Of a DNA stretch of 64,000 nucleotides, positions 8,444 to 16,485 are shown piece by piece. The translations under genes and the position numbers were made by a program. The number at the start of each line of letters is the position of its first letter. Positions within the stretch are counted from its first letter, which is position 1. The notes under the pieces are model-generated. The model ran no database searches, was not told where the DNA came from, and saw nothing but the letters and a program-made list of their open reading frames with translations. Origin of the DNA: Streptomyces massasporeus (GTDB lineage: Bacteria; Actinomycetota; Actinomycetes; Streptomycetales; Streptomycetaceae); contig NZ_BMSE01000018.1 of NCBI RefSeq assembly GCF_014648995.1, positions 1 through 64,000 on the forward strand. Reading direction: 5' to 3'.

Positions 8444-8494
8444 CTCACAGGCCTCTCTCGCTCACAGGCCTCTCTCGCTCACAGGCCTCTCTCG
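8444..8494. repeat. Three exact tandem copies of a 17-bp unit
   Basis: The unit CTCACAGGCCTCTCTCG occurs at 8444-8460, 8461-8477 and 8478-8494 without a mismatch. It covers the last codons and stop of the minus-strand TetR-like remnant. Because 17 is not a multiple of three, each copy presents a TGA stop to a different minus-strand frame, so all three frames end within 51 bp. Confidence 0.95.
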
Positions 8495-8910
8495 ACGAAG
8501 CGGTCCAGCAGCGCGTCCAGGCCCGCCGCCAGGCCTTCCGGCCCGCCCCGCTCGGCGAGGGCGGGCGCGGTCGCACGCAGCCTCGGGAGCTCCTCCGACG
8601 GCATGCGGTACAGACCGGGCCGGAACGCCGGGTCCGGCTCCCTGGGGTTGTCCACCACGGCCCGCAGTTCCACGGACACGTACCCGAGGACCCAGGCGGT
8701 GAAGGCCCGCACGACCGGGGCGGAACGTGTCTCGTCGAAACCGGCGTCCCACAGGACGCCGAGTACGCGTTCATGATCCCTGAGGACCGCCGGCGCCCTG
8801 CGCGCCGGCGGTACCTCGGTGCAGCGCGTGAAGATCAGCGGTGCCCCCTCCGGGTGGTCGAGGCAGACCTGGTAGGTGACCGGGCGATGCGGTGCAGCTC
8901 GGACCGCCAC
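8479..8910 (-). pseudogene. TetR-family regulator, C-terminal ligand-binding domain only
   Basis: The 143 readable residues (LDHPEGAPLIFTR near the start, then RDHERVLGVLWDAGFDE, TAWVLGYVSVELRAV and a final LDALLDRFVERGL) match the helical C-terminal domain of TetR-type repressors that follow the RHPWA-like helix. The roughly 75-90 residues that should precede it, with the helix-turn-helix, are not present in any frame between 8911 and 9130; the sequence there runs into the promoter region of the L,D-transpeptidase gene. A product without a DNA-binding domain would not act as a repressor. A 5' deletion is the simplest explanation. The 3' end lies inside the 17-bp tandem repeat. Confidence 0.65.
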
Positions 8911-9132
8911 TCTGCCCCTGGCCCATCTTCCTGAGGGTCACCTCCATGAAATGGGGGACATGCAGTTCGCGGCATAGGTTTCGTCTGTCCACTGCTTGGC
9001 CCGGTCCCGGGCCGCTCATGAGGAATGTCACTGTTCCGTCCCAGCGCGGCCGACCGCACAACCGGAACCGGTCTCCGTCCGTCTAGCTGGCAGACATCAC
9101 CGAACCGCTTTCGCGAAAGGGCAGGACCAGCC

Positions 9133-9828
9133 ATGGGGGACGTACGCAGACGGAGCGCCGTCGCACTGGGGATCACCGGCCTGGTGGCACCGCTCACGCT
9201 CGCGCTCGGGGCCGCACCGGCCCAGGCGGCGAGCTGCACCACGCAGGCCGGCCCGTACCAGAAGAAGGTGGAGAAGTTCCTCGGCCGTCCGGTCGACGGC
9301 AAGCAGTCCGCCGCCGACTGCAAGGCCATCAAGGCCTTCCAGACCAAGCACGGCATCACCCCGAACATCGGCTACGCCGGCTCCGTCACCTGGGGCGTGA
9401 TGGACCTGATGCAGAAGCAGAAGGCCGTCGGGAAGACCCCCAACAAGGATGGCAAGTGCCCGGTGAACAAGGGCCGGATCGCCTGCGTGAACCTGACGCT
9501 GCAGCTCAGCTGGATCCAGGACGGCAAGAAGCTCGTCTACGGCCCCGTCCCGGTCCGCACCGGCCGCGACGGGTACGAGACCCGCACCGGCCTGAAGAAG
9601 ATCTACTGGCGCAACATCGACCACGTGTCGTCCATCTACGACGTGCCGATGCCCTACGCGCAGTTCTTCGACGGCGGCCAGGCCTTCCACTCGGTCGGCG
9701 TCAGCATGTGGAACCCGCCGGGCTCGCACGGCTGCACCAACATGACCAAGACCGACGCCAAGAAGTACTGGTCGCTGCTGAAGAAGGGCGACGACGTCTT
9801 CGTCTACGGCCGCAAGCCGGGCACCTGA
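9133..9828 (+). CDS. Secreted L,D-transpeptidase with peptidoglycan-binding domain
   Basis: 231 residues: a Sec signal (about 1-32, ending APAQAA), a peptidoglycan-binding-1-like repeat (about 40-95; FLGRPVDGKQSAADCKAIKAFQ, then a GYAGSVTWGVM segment) and a YkuD catalytic domain (about 112-231). The catalytic motif is complete: His186 and SHGCTN at 198-203 with nucleophile Cys201. The enzyme makes 3-3 cross-links in the cell wall, using tetrapeptide donors. The ATG at 9133 was preferred to in-frame upstream starts because the signal peptide begins there and GAAAGGGCAGGA stands just before. It is monocistronic, followed closely by the convergent sugar operon. Confidence 0.92.
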   Translation: MGDVRRRSAVALGITGLVAPLTLALGAAPAQAASCTTQAGPYQKKVEKFLGRPVDGKQSAADCKAIKAFQTKHGITPNIGYAGSVTWGVMDLMQKQKAVGKTPNKDGKCPVNKGRIACVNLTLQLSWIQDGKKLVYGPVPVRTGRDGYETRTGLKKIYWRNIDHVSSIYDVPMPYAQFFDGGQAFHSVGVSMWNPPGSHGCTNMTKTDAKKYWSLLKKGDDVFVYGRKPGT

Positions 9829-9863
9829 TACCAGGCACCCGACTCGCGTCGGACGGTGTCCCC

Positions 9864-11063
9864 TTACTGGGGCGCGTCCCCGAAGTCCGGGATCTCCAGC
9901 CTGACCCCGCCCTGCCGCGCCGACTCGTGCGCGATGATGCCCGGCAGGGTGTAGCGGGCCGCCACCCACGCGTTCACCGACGGCAACGTGCGGGCGTTGA
10001 CGGCGGTCACGAAGTCGTCCACCAGGAAGTGGTGGCTGCCCTCGTGGCCGTTGTGGAGGTGGTCGAACTCCCTCGGCAGCCGCGCGCGGTCGTGCACGGG
10101 CGCCGACCCGGAGGTGAAGGCGGCCCGCAGTTCCGGCGCGATGTGCTGGAGTGACGGGTCGTCGGGCGCCATGGTGGGCTTGGGCTCCAGCAGTTCGCTG
10201 ATGTCCTGCACCCCCTTCTTGTCCTGCCACAGGGCGACCGTGGCGAGCTGCTCCATGCTCGCCTCGGTGCCGAAGAAGCGGAACCGCGACTCCCGTATGT
10301 GCGAGGGGTAGCCGACCCGCCGGAACTCGTTCGTACGGAACGAGCCGCCGCCCGCCACCTCGAACAGCGCGGTGGCGTTGGAGACGTCGTTGCCGAACTG
10401 GCTGACGTCCTTGTCGAAGACGCCGTCGCCCCGGTCGTCGACGACACCGATCGCCGACACGCTCACCGCGTGGGTCTTCCAGGCGCCCAGCACCCCGCCG
10501 ACCGCGTGCGTCGGGTACAGCAGCGGGGGATAGCTGGCGGTCGCCTTCCAGTTCTCGCCGCCGCTGTACTGGTAGGCCTCGTAGAACCCCAGGTCCATGT
10601 CGTGGACGTAGTCGCCCTCGGCGTAGAAGAGCCGTCCGAAGGCGCCTTCGGCGATCTGGTTGCGGGCGTGGACCGTGGCCGGGTTGTACTCGCTGGTCTC
10701 GCCCATCATGTAGGTCAGCCCGGTGGCTTTGACCGCGTCGATGATCGCCGCGATCTCCTCCGTGCTGATGGCCATCGGGACGGCGGAGTACACGTGCTTG
10801 CCGGCGTTCAGGCCCTGGAGCACCAGCGGCCCGTGCGTCCAGCGCTGGGTGAAGATCGCGACGGCGTCGACGTCCTCCGACTCCAGCATGGCCTGGTAGG
10901 ACGGAAAGGTGCCCGCCAGCCCCTGGGCGGAGGCGAGTTGCGCGGCCCGCTCGGGCAGCAGGTCGGTGACGTAGACGTCGCCGACACCGGGGTGGGCCTG
11001 GAACAGGGTGGCGAACTGGCCCGAGAACTGTCCGGCGCCGACGATGCCGATGGAGAACGTCAT
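9864..11063 (-). CDS. Gfo/Idh/MocA family oxidoreductase of the first sugar-import operon
   Basis: 399 residues: an N-terminal Rossmann domain with GIVGAGQFSG (about 5-14), and a C-terminal GFO_IDH_MocA beta-sheet domain. The family consensus EKP, whose Lys is usually catalytic, is replaced by SAVPMA near residue 94, so either the chemistry differs or another residue does the job. Later parts (GETSEYNPATVHARN, and a segment rich in His: EFDHLHNGHEGSHHF) look like a sugar-binding site. The start ATG at 11061-11063 has GAAGGG nine bases upstream. It is the last gene of the operon with the binding protein and permeases, so it likely oxidises or epimerises the imported sugar. Confidence 0.85.
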   Translation of the reverse strand: MTFSIGIVGAGQFSGQFATLFQAHPGVGDVYVTDLLPERAAQLASAQGLAGTFPSYQAMLESEDVDAVAIFTQRWTHGPLVLQGLNAGKHVYSAVPMAISTEEIAAIIDAVKATGLTYMMGETSEYNPATVHARNQIAEGAFGRLFYAEGDYVHDMDLGFYEAYQYSGGENWKATASYPPLLYPTHAVGGVLGAWKTHAVSVSAIGVVDDRGDGVFDKDVSQFGNDVSNATALFEVAGGGSFRTNEFRRVGYPSHIRESRFRFFGTEASMEQLATVALWQDKKGVQDISELLEPKPTMAPDDPSLQHIAPELRAAFTSGSAPVHDRARLPREFDHLHNGHEGSHHFLVDDFVTAVNARTLPSVNAWVAARYTLPGIIAHESARQGGVRLEIPDFGDAPQ

Positions 11064-11091
11064 GTGAGGCGTGCCCTTCACTGGTGGGGGA

Positions 11092-12441
11092 TCACTGCGA
11101 GAGGATCAGGTTGATCTGTTCATTGGTCTGGTCGAGGCTGCTCACGGGCTTGCCGTTGCCGTAGATGTCCTCCATCGCGGGTGCCATCAGGGCCGTCATG
11201 TCCGCCGAGTAGCTGGCGATCGGATAGGAGAAGGTCCGGAAGCGCTTCTTGTCGGCCACGGGCTCGGTGAACGCCGAGACGTCGATGCCCTTCTTCCGGT
11301 ACGCGGCGACGGCCGCCTCGGTCCCGGCCGGGGTGGCGGGGAAGACCACCCCGGACTTGCCGACGACGGTCTGGCAGCGGTCCGAGGCCAGGTAGGCCAC
11401 CCACTTGCGGGCGCCCGCCTTGTTCTTGGAGGCCTTGGTGATGGAGTCGGCGAGGCCGTTCATCATCGTGGCGCGCTTGCCGGTCGGGCCGGTCGGCGTC
11501 ACGGCGGTCCTGATGTCCTTGCCCTTGAAGCCGGCGTAGGTGGAGATCATCCAGGCGCCGTCGAACGCCGTGGCCGCCTTGCCCGCCGCGATCTGGGTGT
11601 TCTGCTGGTTGGACTGGATGTTGTAGTCCGACAGGGGCGGCATGTAGCCCTTCTTCGCCAGGCCGAAGTACCACTTGACGACCGACTGGAAGGTCTTGCT
11701 GTCGTACTGGTACTTCGTGCCCCAGCGCGGCTTGTTCAGGTAGTTCCACCCGGCCGAGCCGGTGAAGGGGCTCCACTGCGTCTGGCCGTCGCCGAAGCCG
11801 CCTCCGCCCGTGGCCATGCCGTAGACCCTGACGTTGTTCTTGTCGAAGCCCGCCTCGTCGCCCCGCTTGCCGTTCCTGTCGACGGTGAGGTGGGCGATGG
11901 CCTTCTCGAAGGTGCCGCCGTCCTTCGGGTTCCAGGACAGGCTGTTGAGCTGATCGGCGGTCAGCCCGGCCTTCTCGGTCATCTTCGAGTTGTAGAACAG
12001 CGCGACGGTGTCCCAGTCCTTCGGAGCGCCGTAGCGGTGGCCGTCCTGGCCGACCCAGTTGGCGGCGAGGCCCGGCTGGTAGTCGGAGTCCTCGATGCCG
12101 AGGTCGTCGAGCGGTTCGAGGACCTTCAGGTCGGCGAACTGGCCGAAGTTCTGGATGTGGTCGGTGAAGACGTCCGGCGCGGTGCCCGCTATGAACCCGG
12201 CGGTGAGCTTGGTCCAGTAGTCGCTCCAGCCCAGCTGCGTGATCTTCACCTTCAGTCCGGGGTTCTCCTTCTCGAACCCCTTCGCGCACGCCTGGTAGGC
12301 CGGCAGCTGGTTGGCGTCCCACAGCCAGTAGGTGACCGTGTGGGCGGAGGACCCGGTGGCACCTCCCTGCGCACACCCGCTGACCAGGGACAGCGCCAGC
12401 GCTCCGGTCGCCGCGACGAGCGGACGAAGTCGAATTCGCAT
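11092..12441 (-). CDS. Sugar ABC transporter substrate-binding lipoprotein (operon 1)
   Basis: 449 residues. A lipoprotein signal peptide ends in the lipobox LVSGC with Cys23 as the lipid anchor. The mature protein begins with TVTYWLWDANQLPAYQACAKGFE and has the shape of a CUT1 carbohydrate-binding protein (SBP_bac_1): DVFTDHIQNFGQF, then a hinge and GAWMIS near the centre. It captures an oligosaccharide or sugar outside the membrane for the two permeases downstream. The ATG at 12439-12441 has AAGGGG six bases before it; the GTG immediately upstream is less well spaced. Seven to ten bases separate it from the permease gene before it. Confidence 0.93.
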   Translation of the reverse strand: MRIRLRPLVAATGALALSLVSGCAQGGATGSSAHTVTYWLWDANQLPAYQACAKGFEKENPGLKVKITQLGWSDYWTKLTAGFIAGTAPDVFTDHIQNFGQFADLKVLEPLDDLGIEDSDYQPGLAANWVGQDGHRYGAPKDWDTVALFYNSKMTEKAGLTADQLNSLSWNPKDGGTFEKAIAHLTVDRNGKRGDEAGFDKNNVRVYGMATGGGGFGDGQTQWSPFTGSAGWNYLNKPRWGTKYQYDSKTFQSVVKWYFGLAKKGYMPPLSDYNIQSNQQNTQIAAGKAATAFDGAWMISTYAGFKGKDIRTAVTPTGPTGKRATMMNGLADSITKASKNKAGARKWVAYLASDRCQTVVGKSGVVFPATPAGTEAAVAAYRKKGIDVSAFTEPVADKKRFRTFSYPIASYSADMTALMAPAMEDIYGNGKPVSSLDQTNEQINLILSQ

Positions 12442-12451
12442 CACATGCCCC

Positions 12452-13387
12452 TTACTTGATCCCGGTGAAGCCGATGGAGCTGACGATGCGGCGGGCGAAG
12501 CCGGCGAACAGCACCAGCATCGGCAGCGCGGCGATCAGCGTCGCGGCCATGAGTCCGGACCAGTCGACGCCGGTCGCGGGGGTCTGTGCCCGGAAGACCG
12601 CGAGCGCCACGGTCAGCACCCGCGAGCTGTCGCTGTAGGAGACCATCAGCGGCCAGAAGTAGTCGTTCCAGGAGGTGATGTACGTCAGCACGCCCAGCGT
12701 GATGATCGGCGTGGACGCCATCGGCAGGACCACCCGGAAGAAGATCTTGACCTTCCCGGCGCCGTCGAGCAGCGCGGCCTCCTCGACCTCCTTGGGGATG
12801 TTCATGAAGAACTGCCGCAGGAAGAACACCGCGAACGGCGTCATGAACATGGTGGGCAGCGCGATGCCGAGGAGCGTGTCGATCAGGTGCAGTTGCTTGA
12901 TGAGCACGAAGTTCGGCAGCAGGGTGAAGATGGCCGGCACCATCATCCCGGCCAGGAACAGCCCGAACACCTTGTCCCGGCCCCGCCAGCGCAGCCGCGA
13001 GAAGGCGTAGGCGGCCATCGCGCTGAAGAAGATCTGACAGCCGGTGATCAGGGTCGAGACCAGCACCGAGTTGAGCAGGTAGCGCCAGAAGTCCAGTCCG
13101 CCGCCCGCGCCGCCCTGCGCGACGGCCTCCTCGGCAGACTGCAGTCCCAGGGCGCGTTGGAAGCCGCTGGTGGTCAGGTCGACCGGCAGCGGACTGGTCG
13201 GGTCGGCGCTCAGGCCCGCGTTGGTGGAGAGCGCGGTGCGCAGGATCCAGTAGAACGGCAGCAGGGTGATGAGGACGATCAGTCCCATCACGGTCCAGGC
13301 GGCGGCCCGCCCGAAGGAGAACCTGCGCCGGACCGGCCGCAGGGTCGTCGGCGGTGTAGTCGGCGGTGTTGTCGTCACGGCAGCCAT
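12452..13387 (-). CDS. Carbohydrate ABC transporter permease, MalG type (operon 1)
   Basis: 311 residues with six predicted membrane segments and the cytoplasmic EAA loop EEAALLDGAGKVKIFFRVVLP, which docks on the shared ATPase. The C-terminus FARRIVSSIGFTGIK ends like MalG-family inner membrane proteins. An unusually long periplasmic-side stretch (about 65-110, rich in Gly, Thr and Gln) separates helix 1 from helix 2. ATG at 13385-13387 follows AAGGGAG. It is the third gene counted from the promoter? No: it is second, directly downstream of the other permease by 16 bases. Confidence 0.92.
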   Translation of the reverse strand: MAAVTTTPPTTPPTTLRPVRRRFSFGRAAAWTVMGLIVLITLLPFYWILRTALSTNAGLSADPTSPLPVDLTTSGFQRALGLQSAEEAVAQGGAGGGLDFWRYLLNSVLVSTLITGCQIFFSAMAAYAFSRLRWRGRDKVFGLFLAGMMVPAIFTLLPNFVLIKQLHLIDTLLGIALPTMFMTPFAVFFLRQFFMNIPKEVEEAALLDGAGKVKIFFRVVLPMASTPIITLGVLTYITSWNDYFWPLMVSYSDSSRVLTVALAVFRAQTPATGVDWSGLMAATLIAALPMLVLFAGFARRIVSSIGFTGIK

Positions 13388-13403
13388 GGCGGTGTCTCCC
13401 TTC

Positions 13404-14369
13404 TCAGCCGAGGTCGGTCCGGCCGGCCCGGGTGAGCCGGTACTGGAGGACGGTGATCGCGCTCAGCACGACCAGCAGGGCGACGGACATGGCCGAGGCG
13501 TAGCCGAACTGGAAGCGGCCGAACGCCGAGCCGTAGATGTAGTACTGCAGGACGTTGGTCGCGTTCGCCGGGCCGCCCGCGGTGGTCACGGCGACGGTGT
13601 CGAAGACCTGGAACGACCCGATCACCGTCATGATCAGCACGACCGCGAGCACCGGCCGCAGCAGCGGCATGGTGATCCGCCAGAACATCCGCCACTCGCT
13701 CGCGCCGTCCACCCGGGCCGCCTCGTACATGTCGTTCGGGATGGCCTGCAGCCCGGCGAACAGCAGCAGGGCGGTGTACCCCACGTGCCGCCACACGTTG
13801 ATGAGCGCGATCGTCGGGATCGCCCAGGTCTCGTCGGCGAGGAACGGGATGCGGTCCACGCCGAGGCCGCTGATGATCTCGTTGCCGATGCCGAGCTGGG
13901 TGTCGAGGATCCACAGCCAGACCAGACCGGCGACGACGTTCGACATCAGATACGGCGTCAGCACGATCCCGCGCAGCATCGCCGACTGGGTCAGTCGCTG
14001 GAGCAGGACGGCGATGGCGAGCGCCGCGACCGTCTGGACGCCGATGTTGATGAAGACGTACTCGACGGTGACCCACAGGGAGTCCCAGAAGATGGGGTCG
14101 TTGACCATGCGGACGTAGTTGTCCAGGCCCACCCACTCCGCCGGTGTCAGCAGGTTGAAGCGGGTGAAGCTCAGGTAGATGCCCCGGAGCGTCGGCCAGA
14201 GCAGGAAGACCAGGAAACCGAGCAGGGCCGGCGCGATGAAGAGCGCGGCCAGCCGGCCGTCCCCCCGGTCCTCGCCGGACACCCCCTGTCGTGTCCCGGT
14301 CCTGCTGCGGGCCTCCGCCGCGCCGCCCGTGGGCAGACGTGAGGGAGGACTGCTGGAGGCGATGGTCAT
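13404..14369 (-). CDS. Sugar ABC transporter permease, MalF type, first gene of operon 1
   Basis: 321 residues. A cytoplasmic N-terminus of about 45 residues precedes six membrane helices; the first is LAALFIAPALLGFLVFLLWP. The EAA loop is YEAARVDGASEWRMFWRITMP. Family: CUT1 binding-protein-dependent transport permease. It is the promoter-proximal gene; its start (ATG 14367-14369, with GAGGGAG seven bases before) faces the ROK regulator across a 171-bp control region. No ATP-binding subunit is encoded anywhere nearby, so the system must borrow one, as CUT1 importers of Streptomyces commonly do with MsiK. Confidence 0.92.
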   Translation of the reverse strand: MTIASSSPPSRLPTGGAAEARSRTGTRQGVSGEDRGDGRLAALFIAPALLGFLVFLLWPTLRGIYLSFTRFNLLTPAEWVGLDNYVRMVNDPIFWDSLWVTVEYVFINIGVQTVAALAIAVLLQRLTQSAMLRGIVLTPYLMSNVVAGLVWLWILDTQLGIGNEIISGLGVDRIPFLADETWAIPTIALINVWRHVGYTALLLFAGLQAIPNDMYEAARVDGASEWRMFWRITMPLLRPVLAVVLIMTVIGSFQVFDTVAVTTAGGPANATNVLQYYIYGSAFGRFQFGYASAMSVALLVVLSAITVLQYRLTRAGRTDLG

Positions 14370-14414
14370 CGGGAGACTCCCTCGCTGCGGCGGCTCATCC
14401 TCTGGCGGGACTTA

Positions 14415-14444
14415 CTTTTGGTGCGAAACAATTGCTGCGTCAAG
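14415..14444 (-). promoter_or_regulatory. Likely promoter of sugar operon 1 with an overlapping operator
   Basis: On the minus strand TTGACG (14439-14444) resembles a -35 hexamer; about 18 bases on, near 14415-14420, is an AAAAGT that could be a weak -10. Between and over the latter lies TTTTGGTGCGAAAC (plus-strand 14416-14429), one of two copies of a TTTnnGTGCGAAA element in this intergenic region. A repressor bound there would block the operon. Inference from pattern and spacing only. Confidence 0.45.
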
Positions 14445-14483
14445 AGGCAGGCAAACATCTTTTCCCAAGAACCTCCATTGGCC

Positions 14484-14514
14484 TAGAGTGGTCATGTTGG
14501 TTTCAGTGCGAAAA
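14484..14514 (+). promoter_or_regulatory. Likely ROK-gene promoter and second operator copy
   Basis: TAGAGT at 14484-14489 matches the TAGRRT -10 pattern of Streptomyces vegetative promoters and points to the ROK gene. Ten bases downstream is GTTTCAGTGCGAAAA (14500-14514), the second TTTnnGTGCGAAA copy, in direct orientation with the first 84 bases away. It would sit at the transcription start, a good place for autorepression. The region is also notably A-rich for this genome. Confidence 0.45.
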
Positions 14515-14540
14515 AAAAGGGTGAGGGGAGTCGGACCGCC

Positions 14541-15701
14541 ATGACCGACGGCACCGCCGGCTGGCTGCCGCTGAGCGCGGGCGAGCGCTCCGTGGCGATC
14601 GAAGTGCTCGTCCACGGCCCGCTGTCGCGCACGGAGCTCGCCCGCAGGCTTGGCCTGTCGGCCGGCAGCCTCACCCGGCTGACCAAGCCCCTGATCGAGT
14701 CGGGCCTGCTGGTCGAGGTGCCCGAGGCGGGAGCGCCCGCGGAGACGCGCCAGGGCCGCCCCTCCCAGCCGCTGGACGTCGTCGCCGACTCCGGCTTCTT
14801 CCTCGGCTTCAAGATCACCGAGGACACGGTCTACGGAGTCGTCACCACACTGCGCAGCCATATCGTCGCCCGCCACGACCGCCCACTCACCACCCACGAC
14901 CCCGCCGAAGTCGCCGACGTGCTGGCCGAGATGACCGCCGAACTGGCCAAGGAGCACCCCCGCCTCGCCGGGATCGGCATCGGGGTCGGTGGGTTCGTCC
15001 AGGATCGCGCCGTGGTCGGCGAGTCCCCCTTCCTGCTGTGGCGGGACGTCCCCCTGGCCGACCTGGTCGAGGAGCGCACCGGGCTGCCGGTGGTCGTCGA
15101 GAACGACGTCGCCGCCCTGGTGGAGGCCGAGACGTGGTTCGGCGCCGGACGGGGCCTGGACCGCTTCGTCGTCCTCACCATCGGCGCCGGCCTCGGCTAC
15201 GGGCTCGTCCTGGGCGGCAAGCGGGTGCCGTTCGCGGAGGAGGACCGCGGTTTCGGCAGGCACTGGATCGTCGACTCCAACGGGCCGCTCACCCCGGACG
15301 GCAGGCGCGGCAGCGCCGTCTCGCTGCTGACCATCCCCAGCATCCGCTACCAGGTCCGGGCCGCGACCGGCATCGACCGCGGCTACGAGGAGATCCTCGC
15401 CCTGGCCGCCGCGGGGGACCCGATGCCCGCCCGGGTCGTCGACGAGGCCGCGCGTGCCCTGGGGACGCTCGTCGCGCAGATCTCCAACTTCGTGATGCCG
15501 CAGAAGATCCTGCTCGCGGGGGAGGGGGTCGGGCTGATGGACGTGGCCGGGAAGACGGTCGAGGAGACGGTCCGTGACCTGCGGCACCCACTGGCCGCCC
15601 CGGTCGGCCTGGAGACGAAGGTGTCCGACTTCCACGACTGGGCCCGTGGCGCGGCCGTGTTGGCCATCAAGGTGCTGGTGCTGGGGTCGGCCGAAGCGTG
15701 A
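14541..15701 (+). CDS. ROK-family transcriptional regulator of sugar operon 1
   Basis: 386 residues: an N-terminal winged helix-turn-helix (about 10-65; SRTELARRLGLSAGSLTRLTKPLIESGLL) joined to a ROK sugar-kinase-like domain with GIGIGVGGFV, the ENDVAALVEAE segment (which lines the sugar site), and VVLTIGAGLGYGLVLGG. The fold is that of NagC/XylR-type repressors, which release DNA on binding a sugar. The C-terminal zinc motif typical of ROK proteins (CxCGxxxC) is not visible; RGFGRHWIVDSNGPL stands in that region, so the zinc site seems lost. It is divergent from the sugar operon and very likely controls it. Confidence 0.9.
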   Translation: MTDGTAGWLPLSAGERSVAIEVLVHGPLSRTELARRLGLSAGSLTRLTKPLIESGLLVEVPEAGAPAETRQGRPSQPLDVVADSGFFLGFKITEDTVYGVVTTLRSHIVARHDRPLTTHDPAEVADVLAEMTAELAKEHPRLAGIGIGVGGFVQDRAVVGESPFLLWRDVPLADLVEERTGLPVVVENDVAALVEAETWFGAGRGLDRFVVLTIGAGLGYGLVLGGKRVPFAEEDRGFGRHWIVDSNGPLTPDGRRGSAVSLLTIPSIRYQVRAATGIDRGYEEILALAAAGDPMPARVVDEAARALGTLVAQISNFVMPQKILLAGEGVGLMDVAGKTVEETVRDLRHPLAAPVGLETKVSDFHDWARGAAVLAIKVLVLGSAEA

Positions 15702-15864
15702 ACGACGGCGAACGTCCGGGCGGCGAAAGGTACTCGCAGGTGGCGGATGTGAACAGCCTCACGTTTACCGGGAGATGGACGTGATCAGTAACACTGTCCG
15801 GAATGACCGTTTAGTTCATCATTACTCACATCGCCTTCACGTGCGGCGACGTATGCTTCACAGC

Positions 15865-16038
15865 ATGTCCACCACTGTTGAATCATCATCCGAGCGATCG
15901 GCTGACGAGGTCAACGAGGAGATCCGCGCGCTGTGGCGCCGGTCGGGCGGGACACTGAGCGTCGAGCAGCGTGAGGTATACCAGCGGCTCGTCCTGGAGT
16001 GGGCCGCCGCGGCCCCGCAATCGGCGCCCGCGGCCTGA
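15865..16038 (+). CDS. Small conserved acidic protein of unknown function (57 residues)
   Basis: Starts MSTTVESSSERSADEVNEEI and continues RALWRRSGGTLSVEQREVYQ before an Ala-rich tail. The sequence predicts two helices with a conserved-looking turn GTLSVEQR; Trp and Tyr residues are placed as in a small helical domain. I have the impression of similar short proteins in many Streptomyces, but cannot name the family. The ATG at 15865 is the first after an A/T-rich stretch (around 15780-15840) likely to hold the promoter. A strong hairpin follows 58 bases after the stop. Confidence 0.7.
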   Translation: MSTTVESSSERSADEVNEEIRALWRRSGGTLSVEQREVYQRLVLEWAAAAPQSAPAA

Positions 16039-16096
16039 CCTTCGTCCCGGCCCGCCGACGCATCGGGCCTCGTTGCCTACGCATCGGACCCTCGTC

Positions 16097-16128
16097 GAAG
16101 GGCACCATTGATCCAATGGGTGCCCTTC
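16097..16128 (+). terminator. Strong hairpin after the 57-residue gene
   Basis: GAAGGGCACC (16097-16106) pairs with GGTGCCCTTC (16119-16128); inside, ATTG pairs with CAAT across a three-base loop, leaving one bulged G. This is a clear intrinsic-type terminator stem. Its right arm overlaps the first codons of the EamA remnant. Confidence 0.75.
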
Positions 16129-16450
16129 TCGCACTTTCCTCAGCCGTCGTCCATGGCATCGTCGTCCCCCAAGCTCTCGGCTCGGGGGAGAGCGTCGTGG
16201 TGCCCGTGAGCGCGGTCACCGCTGGCGGTGCCGTGCGGGGTCCCCGCCCGGCCAGGCCGGTCCCGGGAGCGGCCTGTGGCCCGTCGCCGCGGGCAGGGTC
16301 GCCGCCGTCCTCGTCCTCCGGTCCTGGCCTCCTCTACCCGGCCCTGCCCGTGGTGCCGGGCCTCGCCCTGCTGCCGAGCGGATCAGCCGCCGTCAGATGG
16401 TGGGACTGCTGGGGGCGGGCATCGCGACGGGGCTCCTCACGCCGGGCTGA
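16116..16450 (+). pseudogene. Decayed EamA/DMT-family membrane transporter
   Basis: Fragments of a ten-helix drug/metabolite transporter can be read in the right order but in different frames: MGALLALSSAVVHGI at 16116 (start of helix 1), VVVPVSAVTAGGAV near 16195, SGLWPVAAGRVAAVLVL from 16268, LLYPALPVVPGLALL from 16329 in the next frame, and ERISRRQMVGLLGAGIATGL (16376 on) in the frame of 16268, ending at TGA 16448-16450. An intact gene is about 900 bp; only 335 bp remain, so large internal deletions plus two frame changes have occurred. No function can remain. Confidence 0.6.
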
Positions 16451-16485
16451 CGGACACGCCCCGCCAGGGCGGTCCGGCCGCGGCA

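Noticed and set aside
9064..9100. GGAAC near 9061 with GTCTA at about 9083, looking like an envelope-stress (SigE) promoter for the L,D-transpeptidase
   Set aside because: The spacing between the two boxes is about ten bases, far from the 16-17 needed.
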